A DNA stretch of 64,000 nucleotides from Aristolochia californica (Eukaryota; Streptophyta; Magnoliopsida; Piperales; Aristolochiaceae): the NCBI GenBank assembly GCA_029961685.1, contig JARWKL010000042.1, positions 62,001 through 126,000 on the forward strand, in the 5' to 3' direction. The notes under the pieces were generated by a model. The model saw only the letters and a program-made list of their open reading frames with translations, was not told where the DNA came from and did no database searches. The position numbers were made by a program, and so were the translations under genes. Of the stretch, positions 32,277-47,499 are shown in pieces. How positions within the stretch are numbered: the stretch's first letter is position 1; every line of letters starts with the position of its first letter.

Positions 32277-34330
32277 ATAAAATTAAACAAGAAAGACCCA
32301 AGAAGTGAGGAAGAAAGAAAGAAAGAAAGAAGACAAAAAGAAAGAAAGAATGAAGAATGAACGAAAGAAAGACAAAAGAAAAAAATGAAAGAAGAGAAAA
32401 GAAAGAATCAATTAGGAAAGAAACAAGAAAGATTAAAGAAATAAAGAAAGAAAGAAAGAATGAATGATTAAAAAGAAAAGGAAAAATAAAAATAAGAACT
32501 AAAGAAAACAAAAAAATAAAGACAAATCATTGAAACGAAGAAAATGGAAAGAAGAAAGATTGATAGATAGAAAGAATAAGAAAGAAAGAAAAAAAGAAAC
32601 AAAAACGCAAGAAACAAGATAGAAATAAAGATTAAAATAAAAAAGAAAGACAGAAGAAGAGAGGAAGAAAGAAATGAAGAAAGAAGAACAAAGAAAGAAA
32701 TAAAGAAAGAACAAAGAAAGCTGAAGAAATTAAGAAAGAAATCAGGAAAAATGAACGAAAGAAACATAAACAATAAAAGAAATAAACAAAAAAAAGAACA
32801 AATGAGAGAATGAAGAAATAAAGAGAAAAGAATAAATAAAGAAAGAAGGCACATTGAAAGAAATAAGAAAGAAGAAAAGAAGAAGAAAGAAATAATCAAG
32901 ATAGAAATAAACAAACAAAACATAAAGAAGAAAACATCAAAAGGAAAGAAGAAACACACAAACAAACAAACAAGAAAGAAAGATGGAAAGAAGAAATAAG
33001 AAACAGGGAAGAAGGAAGTACGAAATATGAGAAAAAAAAGGAAATAAGACATAAAAATTGAAAGAAAGAAGAAATAAAGACAGAAAGAAGAAAGAAAGAA
33101 AAAAAAAGAAAAAAACGAAAGAAGGCAGAAAGAAAGAATGAAAGAAGAAATTAGAAAGAAAGATGATATATAGAAAGTAAAATTAAATATAGAAAGTAAA
33201 ATAAAATATATAAAGTAAGATGATATATAGAAAGTAAAATTAAATATAGAAAGAAAGACAAAATATAGAAAGTAAAATGAAATATAGAAAGAAAGATGAA
33301 ATGTAGAAAGTAAAATGAAATACAAAAAGAAAGATGAAATATAGAAATTAAAATGAAATACAGAAAGAAAGATGAAATATAGAAAGTAAAATGAAATATA
33401 GTAATAAAAATGATATATAGAAAGTGACATGAAATAAAGAAAGAAGATGAAATATAGAAAGAAGGTTAAAATAAACAACGAAAAATAAAATATAGAAAGA
33501 AATAGGAAATATAGAAATTAAAATGAAATATAGAAAGAAAGATGAAAAATAAATATTGAAAGAAAAAGTAAATATAGAAAGAAAGATGAAATACAGAAAG
33601 AAAGACGAATTATAGAAAGTAAAATAAAATATAGAAATAAAAATGAATCATAGAACGAAAGATAAAATATAGAAAGTAAAATAAAATATAAAAAAACCCA
33701 TGGAATATATAAAGTAAAATAAATATTGAAATAAAGATGATCTATAGAAAGTAAAATGAAATATAAAAAGTAAAATAAAATATAGAAGGAAAGGTAAAAT
33801 AAATAAAAAAAGATGAAATATATAAAAAGTAAAAAGAAATATAGAAAAAAAATGAAATAGAGAAATAAAGATGAAATATATAAACTAAAATGAAATATAG
33901 AAAGAAAGATGAAATATAGAAAGTAAAATGAAATACAGAAAGAAAGATGAATTATAGATAAAAAGATGAAATATAGAAAGAAGATGAAATTTAGAAAGAA
34001 GGTTAAAGTAAAGAAAGAAAAATGAAATATAGAGAGAAATAGGAAATATAGAAAGTAAAACGAAATATGGAAAGAAAGATAAAAAAAATATTGAAAGAAA
34101 AAGTAAATATAGAAAGAAAGATGAATTATAGAAATAAAGATGAAATACATAAAGAAAGATGAAATATATAAAAAATAAAAAGAAATGTAGAAAGAAAAAT
34201 GAAATAGAGAAATAAAAATGAAATACAGAAAGCAAAATGAAATATAGAAAGAAGATGAAATATAGAAAGCAAAATGAAATACAGAAAGCAAAATAAAATA
34301 TAGAAAGAAAATGATATAGAAAAGAAGTGT
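32277..34330 (-). repeat. Satellite and GAAA-rich block
   Basis: Opens with the inverse of 4405-4460 (AGACCCAAGAAGTGAGGAAG) and has GAAA-rich sequence matching 4925-5545 up to about 33140. It changes abruptly to AAGATGATATATAGAAAGTA satellite (about 33160-34330) that is inverted relative to 8143-8400 and 7600-8100. Confidence 0.85.
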
Positions 34331-37300
34331 TTCATATTTCTTTCTTTATTTCATGTCATTTTCTATATATTATTTTTCTTACTATATTTCAGTTTACTTT
34401 CTATATTTCATCTTTCTTTCTATATTTCATTTTAATTTTTATATTTCATCTTTTTTTCTGTATTTCATTTGACTTTCTATATTTCATCTTTCTTTCTATA
34501 TTTCATTTTACTTTCTATATTTTTTATTTCTTTCTATATTTAATTTTACTTTCTATATATCATCTTACTTTCTATATTTCATTTTACTTTCTATATTTCA
34601 TCTTTCTTTCTATATTTCATTTTACTTACTATATTTTATTTTATTTCTATGTATCATCGTACTTTCTATAATTCAATTTACTTTCTGTATTTGATATTTC
34701 TTTCTATATTTCATTTAACTTTCTATATTTTATCTTTCATTCTATATTTCATCTTTCTTTCGATATTTCAAGTTACTTTCTATATTTTACCTTTCTTCCT
34801 ATATTTCGTCTTTCATTCTATATTTCATTTTACTTTCTATATTTTAACTTTTTTCTATAATTCATTTTTATTTTTATATTTCTTCTTTCTTTATGTATTA
34901 AATTTTACATTTCTATATTTCATCCTTCTGTCAGTATTTAATTTTACTTTCTATATTTAATCTTTTTCCTATATTTTATTTTACTTTCTTTATTTCACCT
35001 TTTCTTCTTTATTTCACTTTTATTTCTATATTTCATTTTACTTTCTTTATATCATCATACTTTCTATATTTCATTTTACATTCTTTATATTTCATCTTTC
35101 TTTATGTATTTTATCTTTCTTTCTATATTTCATTTTAATTTCTATATTTCATCTTTCTTTATTTATTTCATGTTACTTTCTATAAATCGTTTTTCTTATT
35201 ATATTTCATTTTATTGTCTATATTTCATCTTTTTTTCTATATTTCATTTTACTTTCTATATTTCATATTTTTTCTGTATTTCATTTTACTTTCTATATTT
35301 CATCTTTTCTTCTATATTTCATTTTACTTTGTATATTTCATCTTTCTTTCTGTTTTATATTTTTCTTCATATATATCATTTTACTTTCTATATTTCATTG
35401 TTCTTTCTATATTTCATTTTAGTTTTTATATTTCATTTTACCTTCTATATTTCATTTTACTTTCTAAATTTCATCTTTCTTTTTATATTTCATTTTACTT
35501 TCTATATTTTATCTTTCGTTCTATATTTCATCTTTTTTTCTACAATTCATCTTTCTTTCTATAATTCATCTTTCTTTCTATATTTTATCTTTCTTTCTAT
35601 ATTTCATTTAACTTTCTATATTTTATCTTTTTTCTAAATTTTATTTTACTTTCTTTATTTCACCTTTATTTCAATCTTTCATTTTACTTTCAATAGAACG
35701 TCTTTCTTACTATATGGCATTTTACTTTGTATATATTTCATCTTTCTTTATTTATTTCATGTTACTTTCTATATATCATTTTTCTTATAATATTTTATTT
35801 TACTGTCTATATTTCATCTTTCTTTCTATATTTCATTTTACTTTCTATATTTCATCTTTATTTCTGTATTTCATTTTACTTTCTATATTTCATCTTTCTT
35901 TCTATATTTCATTTTACTTTCTATATTTCATCTTTCTTTCTATATTTCATTTTACTTTTTATATTTCTTCTTTCTTTCTATATTTCATATTTATTTTTAT
36001 ATTTCTTCTTTCTTTATATATTAAATTTTACATTTCTATATTTCATCCTTCTTTCAATATTTCATTTTACTTTCTATATTTCATTTTACTCTTTGTATTT
36101 CATCATTATTTCTATATTTCATTTTTCTTTCTATATTTCATTTAATTTTGTATAGGTTTCATTTTTCGTTATGTATTTCATCTTTCTTTCTACATTTCAT
36201 CTTTGTTTATTTAATTCATGTTACTTTCTATAAATCATTTTTCTACTACATTTCATTTTACTTTCTTTATTTCATCTTTATTTATGTATTTTATCTTTAT
36301 TTCTATATTTCATTTTACTTTCTATATTTCATTTTACTTTCTATATTTTATCTTTCTTTCTATATTTCTTTTTACATTGCATATATTTCATCTTTCTTTA
36401 TGTATTTTATCTTTCTTTCTATATTTCATCTTTTTTTCTATATTTCATTTTACTTTCTATATTTCATCTTTCTTTCTATATTTCTTTTTACTTTCTATAT
36501 TTTATCTTTCGTTCTATATTTCATCTTTATTTCTATATTTCATTTTACTTTCTAGAATTCATCTTTCTTTCTATATTTCATCTTTCTTTCTATAATTCAT
36601 TTTACTTTCTATAATTCATCTTTCTTTCTAGATATCATCTTTCTTTCTAGATATCATCTTTCTTTCCATATTTCCATTTTCATTCAATATTTCATTTTTT
36701 TTATTTCATCTTTCTTTCTTTTTTACATTTTACTTTCTATATTTCATCTTTCTTTCTACATTTCCTTTAACTTTCTAAATATCTTCGCACTTTCTATATT
36801 TCATTTTACCTTCTATCTATATTTCATTTTAGTTTCTATATTTCATCTTTCTTTCTTTATTTCATGTTACTTTCCATATTTCATCTTTCTTTATATATTT
36901 TATTTTTCTTTCTATATTTCTATATACTTTCTATATTTCATATTTCATTCTATATTTCATTTTACTTTCTTTCTTTTAACCTTCTTTCTATATTTTATTT
37001 TACTTTCTATATTTCATCTTTCTTTCTAAATTTCATTTTACTTTCTATATGTAATCCTTCTTTCTGTATTTCATTTTACTTTCTATATTTCATCTTTCTT
37101 TCTATATTTTATTTTACTTTCTATTTTTCATCTTACTTTCTATTTTTCATTTTACTTTCTATATTTCAACTTTTTTCTATATTTCATTTTCCTTTCTAGA
37201 ATTCATCTTTCTTTCTATAATTCATTTTTCTTTCCATATTTCCTTTTTCTTTCAATATTTAATTTTTTTATTTCATCTTTCTTTCTATATTACATTTTAC

Positions 37301-40300
37301 TTTCTATATTTCATCTTTCTTTATATTTTTCTTTTTACTTTCTATGTTTCATATTTCTTTCTATATTTCATTTTACTTTCTATTTTTTACCTTTCTTTCT
37401 TTAATTCATGTTACTTTCCATACATCATTTTTTTTACTATATTTTATTTTACTTTCTATATTTCTTCTTTCTTTATAAATTTCGTTTTACTTTTTATATT
37501 TCATCTTTCTTTCTATATTTCATTTTACTTTCTATATTTCATTTTTCTTTCTATATTTCATTTCACTTTCCATATTTCTTCTTTCTTTCTATATTTCATT
37601 TTAGTTTCTATATTTCATCTTTCTTTCTTTCTTTATTTCATGTTACTATCTATATATTGTTTCTCATACTATATTTCATTTTACATTCTATATTATATTT
37701 TACTTTCTATACTTCATCATTCTTTCTGTATTTCATTTTACTTTCTATATTTCATCTTTCTTTCTTTATTTTATTTTACTTTCTATATTTCACCTCACTT
37801 TCTATATTTCTTCTTACTTTCTATTTTTCATCTTACCTTTTCGTTTTCATTTTACTTTCTATATTTCATCTTCTTTCTACATTTCATTTTACTTTCTATA
37901 ATTCAACTTTCTTTCTATATTTTATTTCTCTTTCTATTTTCCCTTTTTCTTTCAATATTTCATTTTATTATATTTTTATTTCTTCTTTCTTTCTATATTA
38001 CATTTTACTTTCTATATTTCATCTTTCTTTAGATATTTCATTTTACTTTCTATATTTCATATTTCATTCAATATTTTATTTTACTTTCTTTATTTTAACT
38101 TTCTTTCTATATTTTATTTTACTTTCTATATTTCATCTTTCTCTCTAAATTTCATTTTACTTTATATATTTAATCTTTCTTTCTTTATTTCATTTTACTT
38201 TCTATATTTCATCTTTCTTTTTATATTTTATTTTACTTTCTATTTTTCATCTTACTTTCTATTTTATATTTTACTTTCTATAATTCATCTTTCTTTCCAT
38301 ATTTCCATTGTCATTCAATATTTCATTTTTTTATTTCATCTTTCTTTCTGTTTTACATTTTACTTTCTATATTTAATCTTTCTTTCTACATTTCCTTTAA
38401 CTTTCTAAATATCTTCGCACTTTCTATATTTCATTTTAGTTTCTATATTTCATCTTTCTTTCTTTATTTCATGTTACTTTCTATATTTCATCTTTATTTA
38501 TATATTTAATTCTACTTTCTATATTTCATTATACTTTCTATATTTCTTATTTCATTCTATATTTCATATTACTTTCTTTATTTTAACGTTCTTATATATT
38601 TTATTTCACTTTCTATATTTCATCTTTCTTTCTAAATTTCATTTTACTTTCTATATTTCATCTTTCTTTCTGTATTTTATTTTACTTTCTATTTTTCATC
38701 TTCTTTCTACTTTTCATTTTACTTTCTATAATTCAACTTTCTTTCTATATTTTATCTTTCTTTCCATTTTTCCTTTTTCTTTCAATATTTCATTTTAATT
38801 TATTTTTATGTTTCTTTCTTTCTAAATTACATTTTACTTTATATATTTCATCTTTCTTTAGATATTTCATTTTACTTTCTATATTTCATATTTCATTCTA
38901 TATTTCATTTTACTTTCTTTATTTTAACCTTCTTTCTATAATTAAACTTTCTTTCTATATTTTATCTTTCTTTCCATTTTTCCTTTTTCTTTCAATTTTT
39001 CATTTTATTTTATTTTTATTTCTTCTTTCTTTCTATATTACATTTTATTTTCTATATTTCATCTTTCTTTAGATATTTCATTTTACTTTCTATATTTCAT
39101 ATTTCATTCTATATTTCATTTTACTTTCTTTATTTTAACCTTCTTTCTATATTTTATTTTACTTTCTATATTTCATCTTCTTTATACATTTCATTTTACT
39201 TTCTATAATTCAACTTTCTTTCTGTACTTTATTTTAGTTTCTATATTTCATCTTTCTTTTTATATTTTATTTTACTTTCTATTTTTCATTTTACTTTCTA
39301 TATTTCAACTTCTTTCTATATTTCATTTTACTTTCTATAATTCATCTTTCTTTCCATATTTCCATTTTCATTCAATATTTCATTTTTTTATTTCATCTTT
39401 CTTTCTGTTTTACATTTTACTTTCTATATTTCATCTTTCTTTCTACATTTCCATTAACTTTCTAAATATCTTCGCACTTTCTATATTTCATTTTACCTTC
39501 TTTCCATATTTCATTTTAGTTTCTATATTTCATCTTTCTTTCTTTATTTCATGTTACTTTCTACATTTCATCTTTCTTTATATATTTAATTTTACTTTCT
39601 ATATTTCATTATACTTTCTACATTTCATTTTTCATTCTATATTTCATTTTACTTTCTCTATTTTAACCTTCTTTCTATATTTTATTTTTCTTTCTATATT
39701 TCATCTTTCTTTCTACATTTCCTTTAACTTTCTAAATATCTTCGCACTTTCTATATTTCATTTTAGTTTCTCTATTTCATCTTCCTTTCTTTATTTCATG
39801 TTACTTTCTATATTTCATCTTTCTTTTTAAATTTCATTTTACTTTCTATATTTAATCTTTCTTTCTGTATTTCATTTTACTTTCTATATTTTATCTTTCT
39901 TTTTATATTTTATTTTACTTTCTATATTTCAACTTCTTTCTATATTTCATTTTACTTTCTATAATTCATCTTTCTTTCCATATTTCCATTTTCATTCAAT
40001 ATTTCATTTTTTTATTTCATCTTTCTTTCTGTTTTACATTTTACTTTCTATATTTTATCTTTCTTTCTACATTTCCTTTAACTTTCTAAGTATCTTCGCA
40101 CTTTCAATATTTTATTTTACCTTCTTTCTATATTTCATTTTAGTTTCTATATTTCATCTTTCTTTCTTTATTTCATGTTACTTTCAATATTTCATCTTTC
40201 TTTATATATTTCATTTTACTTTCTATATTTCATTATACTTGCTATATTTCATATTTCATTCTATATTTCATTTTACTTTCTTTATTTTAACCTTCTTTCT

Positions 40301-42935
40301 ATATTTTATTTTACTTTCTATATTTCATCTTTCTTTTTTAATTTCATTTTACTTTCTATATTTTATCTTTCTTTCTGTTTTTCATTTTACTTTCTATATT
40401 TCATCTTTCTTTTTATATTTTATTTTACTTTCTATTTTTCATCTTACTTTCTATTTTTGATTTTACTTTCTATATTTCATCTTCATTCTATATTTCATTT
40501 TACTTTTTATATTTCACCTTTCTTTTTATAATTCATCTTTCTTTCCATATTTCCATTTTCATTCAATATTTCATTTTTTTATTTCATCTTTCTTTCTACT
40601 TTACATTTTACTTTCTATATTTTATCTTTCTTTCTACATTTCCTTTAACTTTCTAAATATCTTCGCACTTTCTATATTTCATTTTACCTTCTATCTATAT
40701 TTCATTATAGTTTCTATATTTCATCTTTCTTTCTTTATTTCATGTTACTTTCAATATTTCATCTTTCTCTATATATTTCATTTTACTTTCTATATTTCAT
40801 TATACTTTCGATATTTCATATTTCATTCTATATTTCATTTTACTTTCTTTATTTTAACCTTCTTTCTATATTTTATTTTACTTTCTATATTTCATCTTTC
40901 TTTAGATATTTCATTTTACTTTCTATATTTGATATTTCATTCTATATTTCATTTTACTTTCTTTATTTTAACCTTCTTTCTATATTTTATTTTTCTTTCT
41001 ATATTTCATCTTTCTTTCTAAATTTCATTTTACTTTCTATATTTAATCTTTCTTTCTGTATTTCATTTTACTTTCTATATTTCATCTTTCTTTTTATATT
41101 TTATTTTACTTTCTATATTTCATCTTTCTTTTTATATTTTATTTTACTTTCTATAATTCATTTTTCATCTTACTTTCTATTTTTCATTTTACTTTCTATA
41201 TTTCAGCTTCTTTCTACATTTCATTTTACTTTCTATAATTCATCTTTCTTTTTATAATTCATCTTTCTTTCCATATTTCCGTGTTTCATTCAATATTTCA
41301 TTTTTTTATTTCATCTTTCTTTCTGTTTTGCATTTTACTTTCTATATTTTATCTTTCTTTCTACATTTTCTTTAACTTTCTAAATATCTTTGTACTTTCT
41401 ATATTTCATTTTACCTTCTATCTATATTTAATTTTAGTTTCTATATTTCATCTTTCATTCTTTATTTCATGTTACTTTCAATATTTCATCTTTTTTTATA
41501 TATTTCATTTTACATTCTATATTTCATTATACTTTCTATATTTCATTCTATATTTCATTTTACTTTCTTTATTTTAACCTTCATTCTATATTTTATTTTA
41601 CTTTCTATATTTCATATTTGTTTCTAAATTTCATTTTACTTTCTATATTTAATCTTTCTTTCTTTATTTCATTTTACTTTCTATATTTCATTTTTCTTTC
41701 TAAATTTTATTTTACTTTCTATTTTTCATCTTACTTTCCATTTTTCATCTTCTTTCAACATTTCATTTTACTTTCTATAATTCAAATTTCTTTCTATATT
41801 TTATCTTTCTTTCCATTTTTCCTTTTTCTTTCAATATTTCATTTTATTTTATTTTTATTTCTTCTTTCTTTCTATATTACATTTTACTTTCTATATTTCA
41901 TCTTTCTTTAGATATTTCATTTTACTTTCTTTATTTCATAGTTCATTCTATATTTCATTTTACTTTCTTTATTTTAACCTTCTTTCTATATTTTATTTTA
42001 CTTTTTATATTTCATCTTTCTTTCTAAATTTCATCTTTCTTTCTAAATTTCATTTCACTATCTATATTTAATCTTTATTTCTGTATTTCATTTTACTTTC
42101 TATATTTCATCTTTCTTTCCTTATTTCCTTTTTCTCTCAATATTTCATTTTTTTTATTTCATCTTTCTTTCTATATTACATTTTACTTTCTATATTTCAT
42201 CTTTCTTTATATATTTCTGTTTACTTTCTATGTTTCTTATTTCTTTCTATATTTCTTTTTACTTTCTTTATTTTAACCTTCTTTCTATATTTTATTTTAC
42301 TTTCTATTTTTCTTCTTTGTTTCTTTAATTCATGTTACTTTCTATACATCATTTTTTTTACTATATTTTATTTTACTTTCTATATTTCATCTTTCTTTAT
42401 AAATTTTATTTTACTTTTAATATTTCATCTTTCTTTCTATATTTCATTTTACTTTCTATATTTCATCTTTCTTTCTATATTTCATTTCACTTTCTATATT
42501 TCATCTTTCTTTTTATATTTCATTTTAGTTTCTATATTTCATCCTTCTTTCTTTATTTCATGTTACTTTCTATATATCGTTTCTCTTACTATATTTCATT
42601 TCACATTCTATATTTTATTTTACTTTCTATACTTCATCATTCTTTCTGTATTTCATTTTACTTTCTATATTTCATCTTTTTTTCTTTATTTTATTTTACT
42701 TTCTATACTTCATCATTCTTTCTGTATTTCATTTTACTTTCTATATTTCATCTTTTTTTCTTTATTTTATTTTACTTTCTATATTTCATCTCACTTTCTA
42801 TATTTCATCTTACTTTCTATTTTTCATCTTACCTTCTATTTTTCATTTCACTTTCTATTTTTCATCTTCTTTCTACATTTCATTTTACTTTCTATAATTC
42901 ATCTTTCTTTCTATATTTTATCCTTCTTTCCATTT
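34331..42935 (+). repeat. Longest uninterrupted satellite block (8.6 kb)
   Basis: Continuous TTTCTATATTTCAT(CTTTC/TTTAC) monomers. From about 36700 on, a higher-order unit of several hundred bp recurs, marked by ACTTTCTAAATATCTTCGCA (about 36768, 38400, 39468, 39728, 40088, 40648, 41384) and CCATTTTCATTCAATATTTC. No gene, LTR or viral piece seen. Confidence 0.88.
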
Positions 42936-44833
42936 TTCCAAAGAAGAAATACAGAAAGTAAAATTAAATATATAAAGAAAAATGAAATTTTGAAACTAAA
43001 ATGAAATATAGAAAGAAGATGAAATGTAGAAAGTAAAATGAAAAATAGATAGTAAGATGAAATATAGAAAGTAAAATAAAATATAGAAAGTAAAGTGAAA
43101 TATTGAAAGAAAGATGAAATAAAGAAAGAAAAATGAAATAAGGATAGAAAGATGAAATATAGAAATTAAAATAAAATATAGAAAGAAAGAAGAAATATAG
43201 AAATTAAAATGAAATATAGAAAGAAAGATGAAATATAGAAAGTAAAATGAAATTTAGTAAGAAAGATGAACTATAGAAAGTAAAATGAAATATTGAAAGA
43301 AAGATGAAATATAGAAAGTAAAATGAAATTTAGTAAGAAAGATGAACTATAGAAAGTAAAATGAAATATTGAAAGAAAGATGAAGTATAGAAAGTAAAAT
43401 AAAATATAGAATGAAAAATGAAATATAGAAAGTAAAAAAAAATAGTAAGATAAATAATATATAGAAAGTAACATGAAAAACAGAAAGAAAGATGAAATAT
43501 AAAAAGTAAAATAAAATATAGGAAAAAAGATTAAATATAGAATGTACAATAAAAAGTAGATAGAAAGATGAAATATAGAAAGTAAATCAAAATAAAGAAA
43601 GTAAAATGAAATATAAAAAGAAAGATTACATATAAAAAGTAAAAAAAAATATAAAAAGAAAGATAAAATATAGAAAGAAAGATGAAATATAGAAAAAAAG
43701 GCGAAATATAGAAAGAAAGGTAAATTATAGCGATTAAGACACAAATAAAAAGAAAGAAAAAATATAGAAATAAAATGAAATATAGAAACAAAGATGAAAT
43801 ATAGAAGGTAAAATGAAATATAGAAAGAAAGACGAAATATATAAAGTAACATGAAATATAGAAAGAAAGATGAAATATAGAAAGTAAAATGAAATATAGA
43901 AAATAAAATAAAATTTGGAACGTAATATGAAATAATGAAAGAAAAATGAACAATAGATAGAAAGTTGAAATATTGAAAAAAAGATGAAATAAATAAAGTA
44001 AAATGAAATATAGAAAACAGATGAAATATAGAAAAAAAATGAAATACTAAAAAAAATATAAAAATTAAAATGAAATATAGAAAAAAAGACGAAATACAGA
44101 GAGTAAAATGAAATATAAAATGAAAGATAAAGTATAGAAAGTAAAATGAAAAATAGAAAGAATGATGAAATATAGAAAGTAACATGAAATATAGAAAGAA
44201 AGATGAAATATACAAAGTAAAATGAAAAATAGAAACAAAAGATGAAATATAGAGTGTAAAATAAAATATAGAAAGAAAGATGAAATATAGAAGGAAACAT
44301 AAAATATTGAAAGTAAATTGAAATATAAAAAGAAACTTGAAATGTAAAAAGTATAATGAAATATAGAAATAAAAATGAAACATAAAATGTAAAATTAAAT
44401 AGAGAAAGAATGATGAAATATAGAAAGTATACTGAATTATTGAATTAAAGATGAAATAAAAAAATTAAAATGAAAATAGAAAGAAAGATGAAATATAGAA
44501 AGTAAAATGAAATATAGAATGAAAAACGAAATATAGAAAATAAATTGAAATATAGGAAGAAAAATGAAATATAGAAAGAAAGATAAAAGATTGAAAGTAA
44601 AATGAAATACAGAAAGAAAGATGAAAAATAGAACGAAAGATTAAATATAGAAAGTAAAATGAAATATAGAAAGTACGATGAAATATGGAAAGTAAAATGA
44701 AATATAAAAAGTATGATGATATATAGAAAGTAAAATGAAATATAGAAAGTAAAATAAAATAAAAAATAAAAAATGAAATATATAAAATAAAATGAAATAT
44801 AGGAAAAAAGGCGAAATATAGAAAGTAACATGA
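42936..44833 (-). repeat. Satellite block, inverted copy of about 29700-31300
   Basis: GAAATATAGAAAG monomers; the marker AGCGATTAAGACACAAATAA at about 43729 is the inverse of that at about 30500, in the same neighbourhood order. Confidence 0.87.
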
Positions 44834-47499
44834 AATATTTCTCTATATTTCTCTTTTTCTTTCTATGTTTCGTCTTTTTTTGCTATATTTTGCCTTTTCT
44901 TTCAATATTTTGTTTTTTCTTATATTTCATCTTTGTTTTTGTAGTTTGTCTTTCTTTCTATATTTCGCCATTCTTTTTATATTTCATCTTTCTTTTTATA
45001 TTTCGTCTTTCTTTTTATATTTCGCATTTTCTTTCTATGTTTCACCTTTCTTTCTATATTTTGTGTTTCTTTCTATATTTCTTCTTTCTTTCTATTTTTT
45101 GTCTATTCTACTATATTTCATCTTTCCTTCTCTATTTCGTCATTATTTCTAAAGTTCATTTTCTTTATATTTTTCACCTTTTCTTTCTATATTTCAATTT
45201 TCACTATTTCGTCTTTTTTTTTTCTATTTCATCTTTGTTTCTATATTTTGCCTTTCTTTTTATATTTTTCCTTTTCTTTCTATATTTTGCCTTTCTTTCA
45301 ATATTTCGTCTTTCTATATGTATTTCGCCTTTCTTTCTATATTTCCACTTTCTTTCTATTTTTTCGTATGTGTTTCTATATTTGCCTTGTTCTTTCTTTA
45401 TTCCTGCCTTTTCTTTCTATTTTTCATCATACTTTCAATATTTCCTCTTTCTTTCTATATTTCGTCTTTTCTTTCTATATTTCACTTTTTCTTTCAAAAT
45501 TTTCCATTTTCTTTCTAAAATTTGCCTTTTTCTTTCTACGTTTCACTTTTTCTTTCTAAAATTCAATTTTTCTTTCTAAGTTTTGACTTTCTTTGTATAT
45601 TTCGCCTTTTCTTTCTATATTTTCCCATTTATTTCTATATTTCACTTTTCTTTCTATATTTCAATTTCTTTCTGGATTTCAACTCCTTTTATATTTCATC
45701 TTTCTTTCTATATTTCATCTTTGTTTCTATATTTTGCCTTTTCTTTCCAAATTTCACCTTTGTTTCTGTGCTTGGTCTTTCTTTCTATTTTTCGTCTTTC
45801 ACTCTATATTTTATATTTCTTTTTATATTTCACCTTTTCTTTCAATATTTTGTTTTTTTTCTATGTTTCGTCTTTCTTTCTATATTTGCCTTATCTTTCT
45901 ATATATCATATTTTCTTTCTATATTTCACCTTTTTTTCTTTATTTCTATTTTTCTTTCTAAATTTTGCTTTTTCTTTCTTTGCTTCGTCTTTGTTTCTAT
46001 GTTTCACCTATTTCTTTCTTTATTTCTTACCTTTCTTTCTATAGTTCGCCTTTCTTTCAATTTTTTTTATTTCTTTCTATATTTTTGTATTTCTTTCTAT
46101 ATTTCGTCTTTCTTTCATTATTTCGTCTTTCTTTCTATATTTCATCTTTCTTTCTATAATTCATCTTTCTTTCTATATTTCGCATTTTCTTTCTATATTT
46201 CGCATTTTCTTTCTATGTTTCGCATTTCTTTTCTATATTTCACCTTCTCTTTCTATATTTTGCCTTTTCTTTATATATTTCTCCATTTCTTTCTATATTC
46301 CGTCTTTCTTTCTATATTTCACATGCCTTTAGATATTTTACCTTTTTTCTATATTTTTCCTCTTCTTTCTATATTTCACATTTTGTTTCTATTTTTCCCT
46401 TTCTTTCTGTATTTCTCTTTTTCTTTCTATGTTTTGTGTTTCTTTCTATATTTCGCCTTTTCTTTTTATTTTTTGCCTTTTCTTTTTATATTTCGTCTTT
46501 CTTTCTATATTTCATCGTTCTTTCTATATTTCGTCATTCTTTGTATAATTCACATTTTCTCTCTATATTTTGTGTTTCTTTCTATTTTTCATCTTTCTTA
46601 CTATATTTCGCTTTTCTTCTCTATTTTGTCATTATTTCTAAAGTTCATTTTTCTTTATATATTTCACATTTTCTTTCTATGTTTTTTTTATATTTCATCT
46701 TTCTTTCTATATTTCACCTTTCTTTCTATCTTTTGCCTTTTCTTTCAATATTTCGCCTTCCAGTCTATATATTTCCTTTTCTTTCTATCTTTTGCCTTTA
46801 TTTCTTTATTGCATATTTTTTTCTATATTTTGTATTTCTTTCTATTTTTCATCTTTGTTTTTATATTTGACTAGTTCTTTCTATATTTTTGCCATTTCTT
46901 TCTATGTTTCATCTTACTTTCTATAGTTCGTCTATCTTTTTATATTTCACCTTTTATTATATTTTGCCTTTCATTATATTTAACCTTTTCTTTCCAAATT
47001 TTGCCTTTTCTTTCTATATTTCACCTTTTCTTTTTATATTTTGCTTTTCCCTTCTATATTTCTCCTTTTCTTTCTACATTTCACCTTTTATTTCTAAATT
47101 TCACTTTTTTCTTTCTAAGTTTTGACTTTCTTTCTATATTTTGCCTTTTCTTTCTATATTTTCCCATTTCTTTTTATATTTCGGTTTTCTTTTTATATTG
47201 CATTTTGCTTCTATATTTCTTCTTTTCTTCTATATTTCATCTTTTTCTATATTTTGCCTTTTCTTTCCAAATATCGTATTTGTTTCTATTCTTCGTCTTT
47301 CTTTCTATATTTCGTCTGTTTTTTCTACTTTTCGTCTTTTATTCTATATTTCATCTTTATTTTTATATTTCACCTCTCTTTCTATATTTCATCTTTATTC
47401 TTATATTTTGCCTATATTACTATATTTTGCCTTTCTTTCTATATTTCATCTTTCTATCTACATTTCATCTTTCTTTTTTTATTTCATCTTTCTTTCTAA
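44834..47499 (+). repeat. Satellite block, GTC/GCC-type monomers
   Basis: Same TTTCTATATTTCG(TC/CC) subfamily as 2059-3450 and the inverse of 1535-1916 and 4467-4740. It contains the marker CGTCATTATTTCTAAAGTTC (about 45138 and 46625). It ends at about 47498, where diverged TAV sequence starts. Confidence 0.87.
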
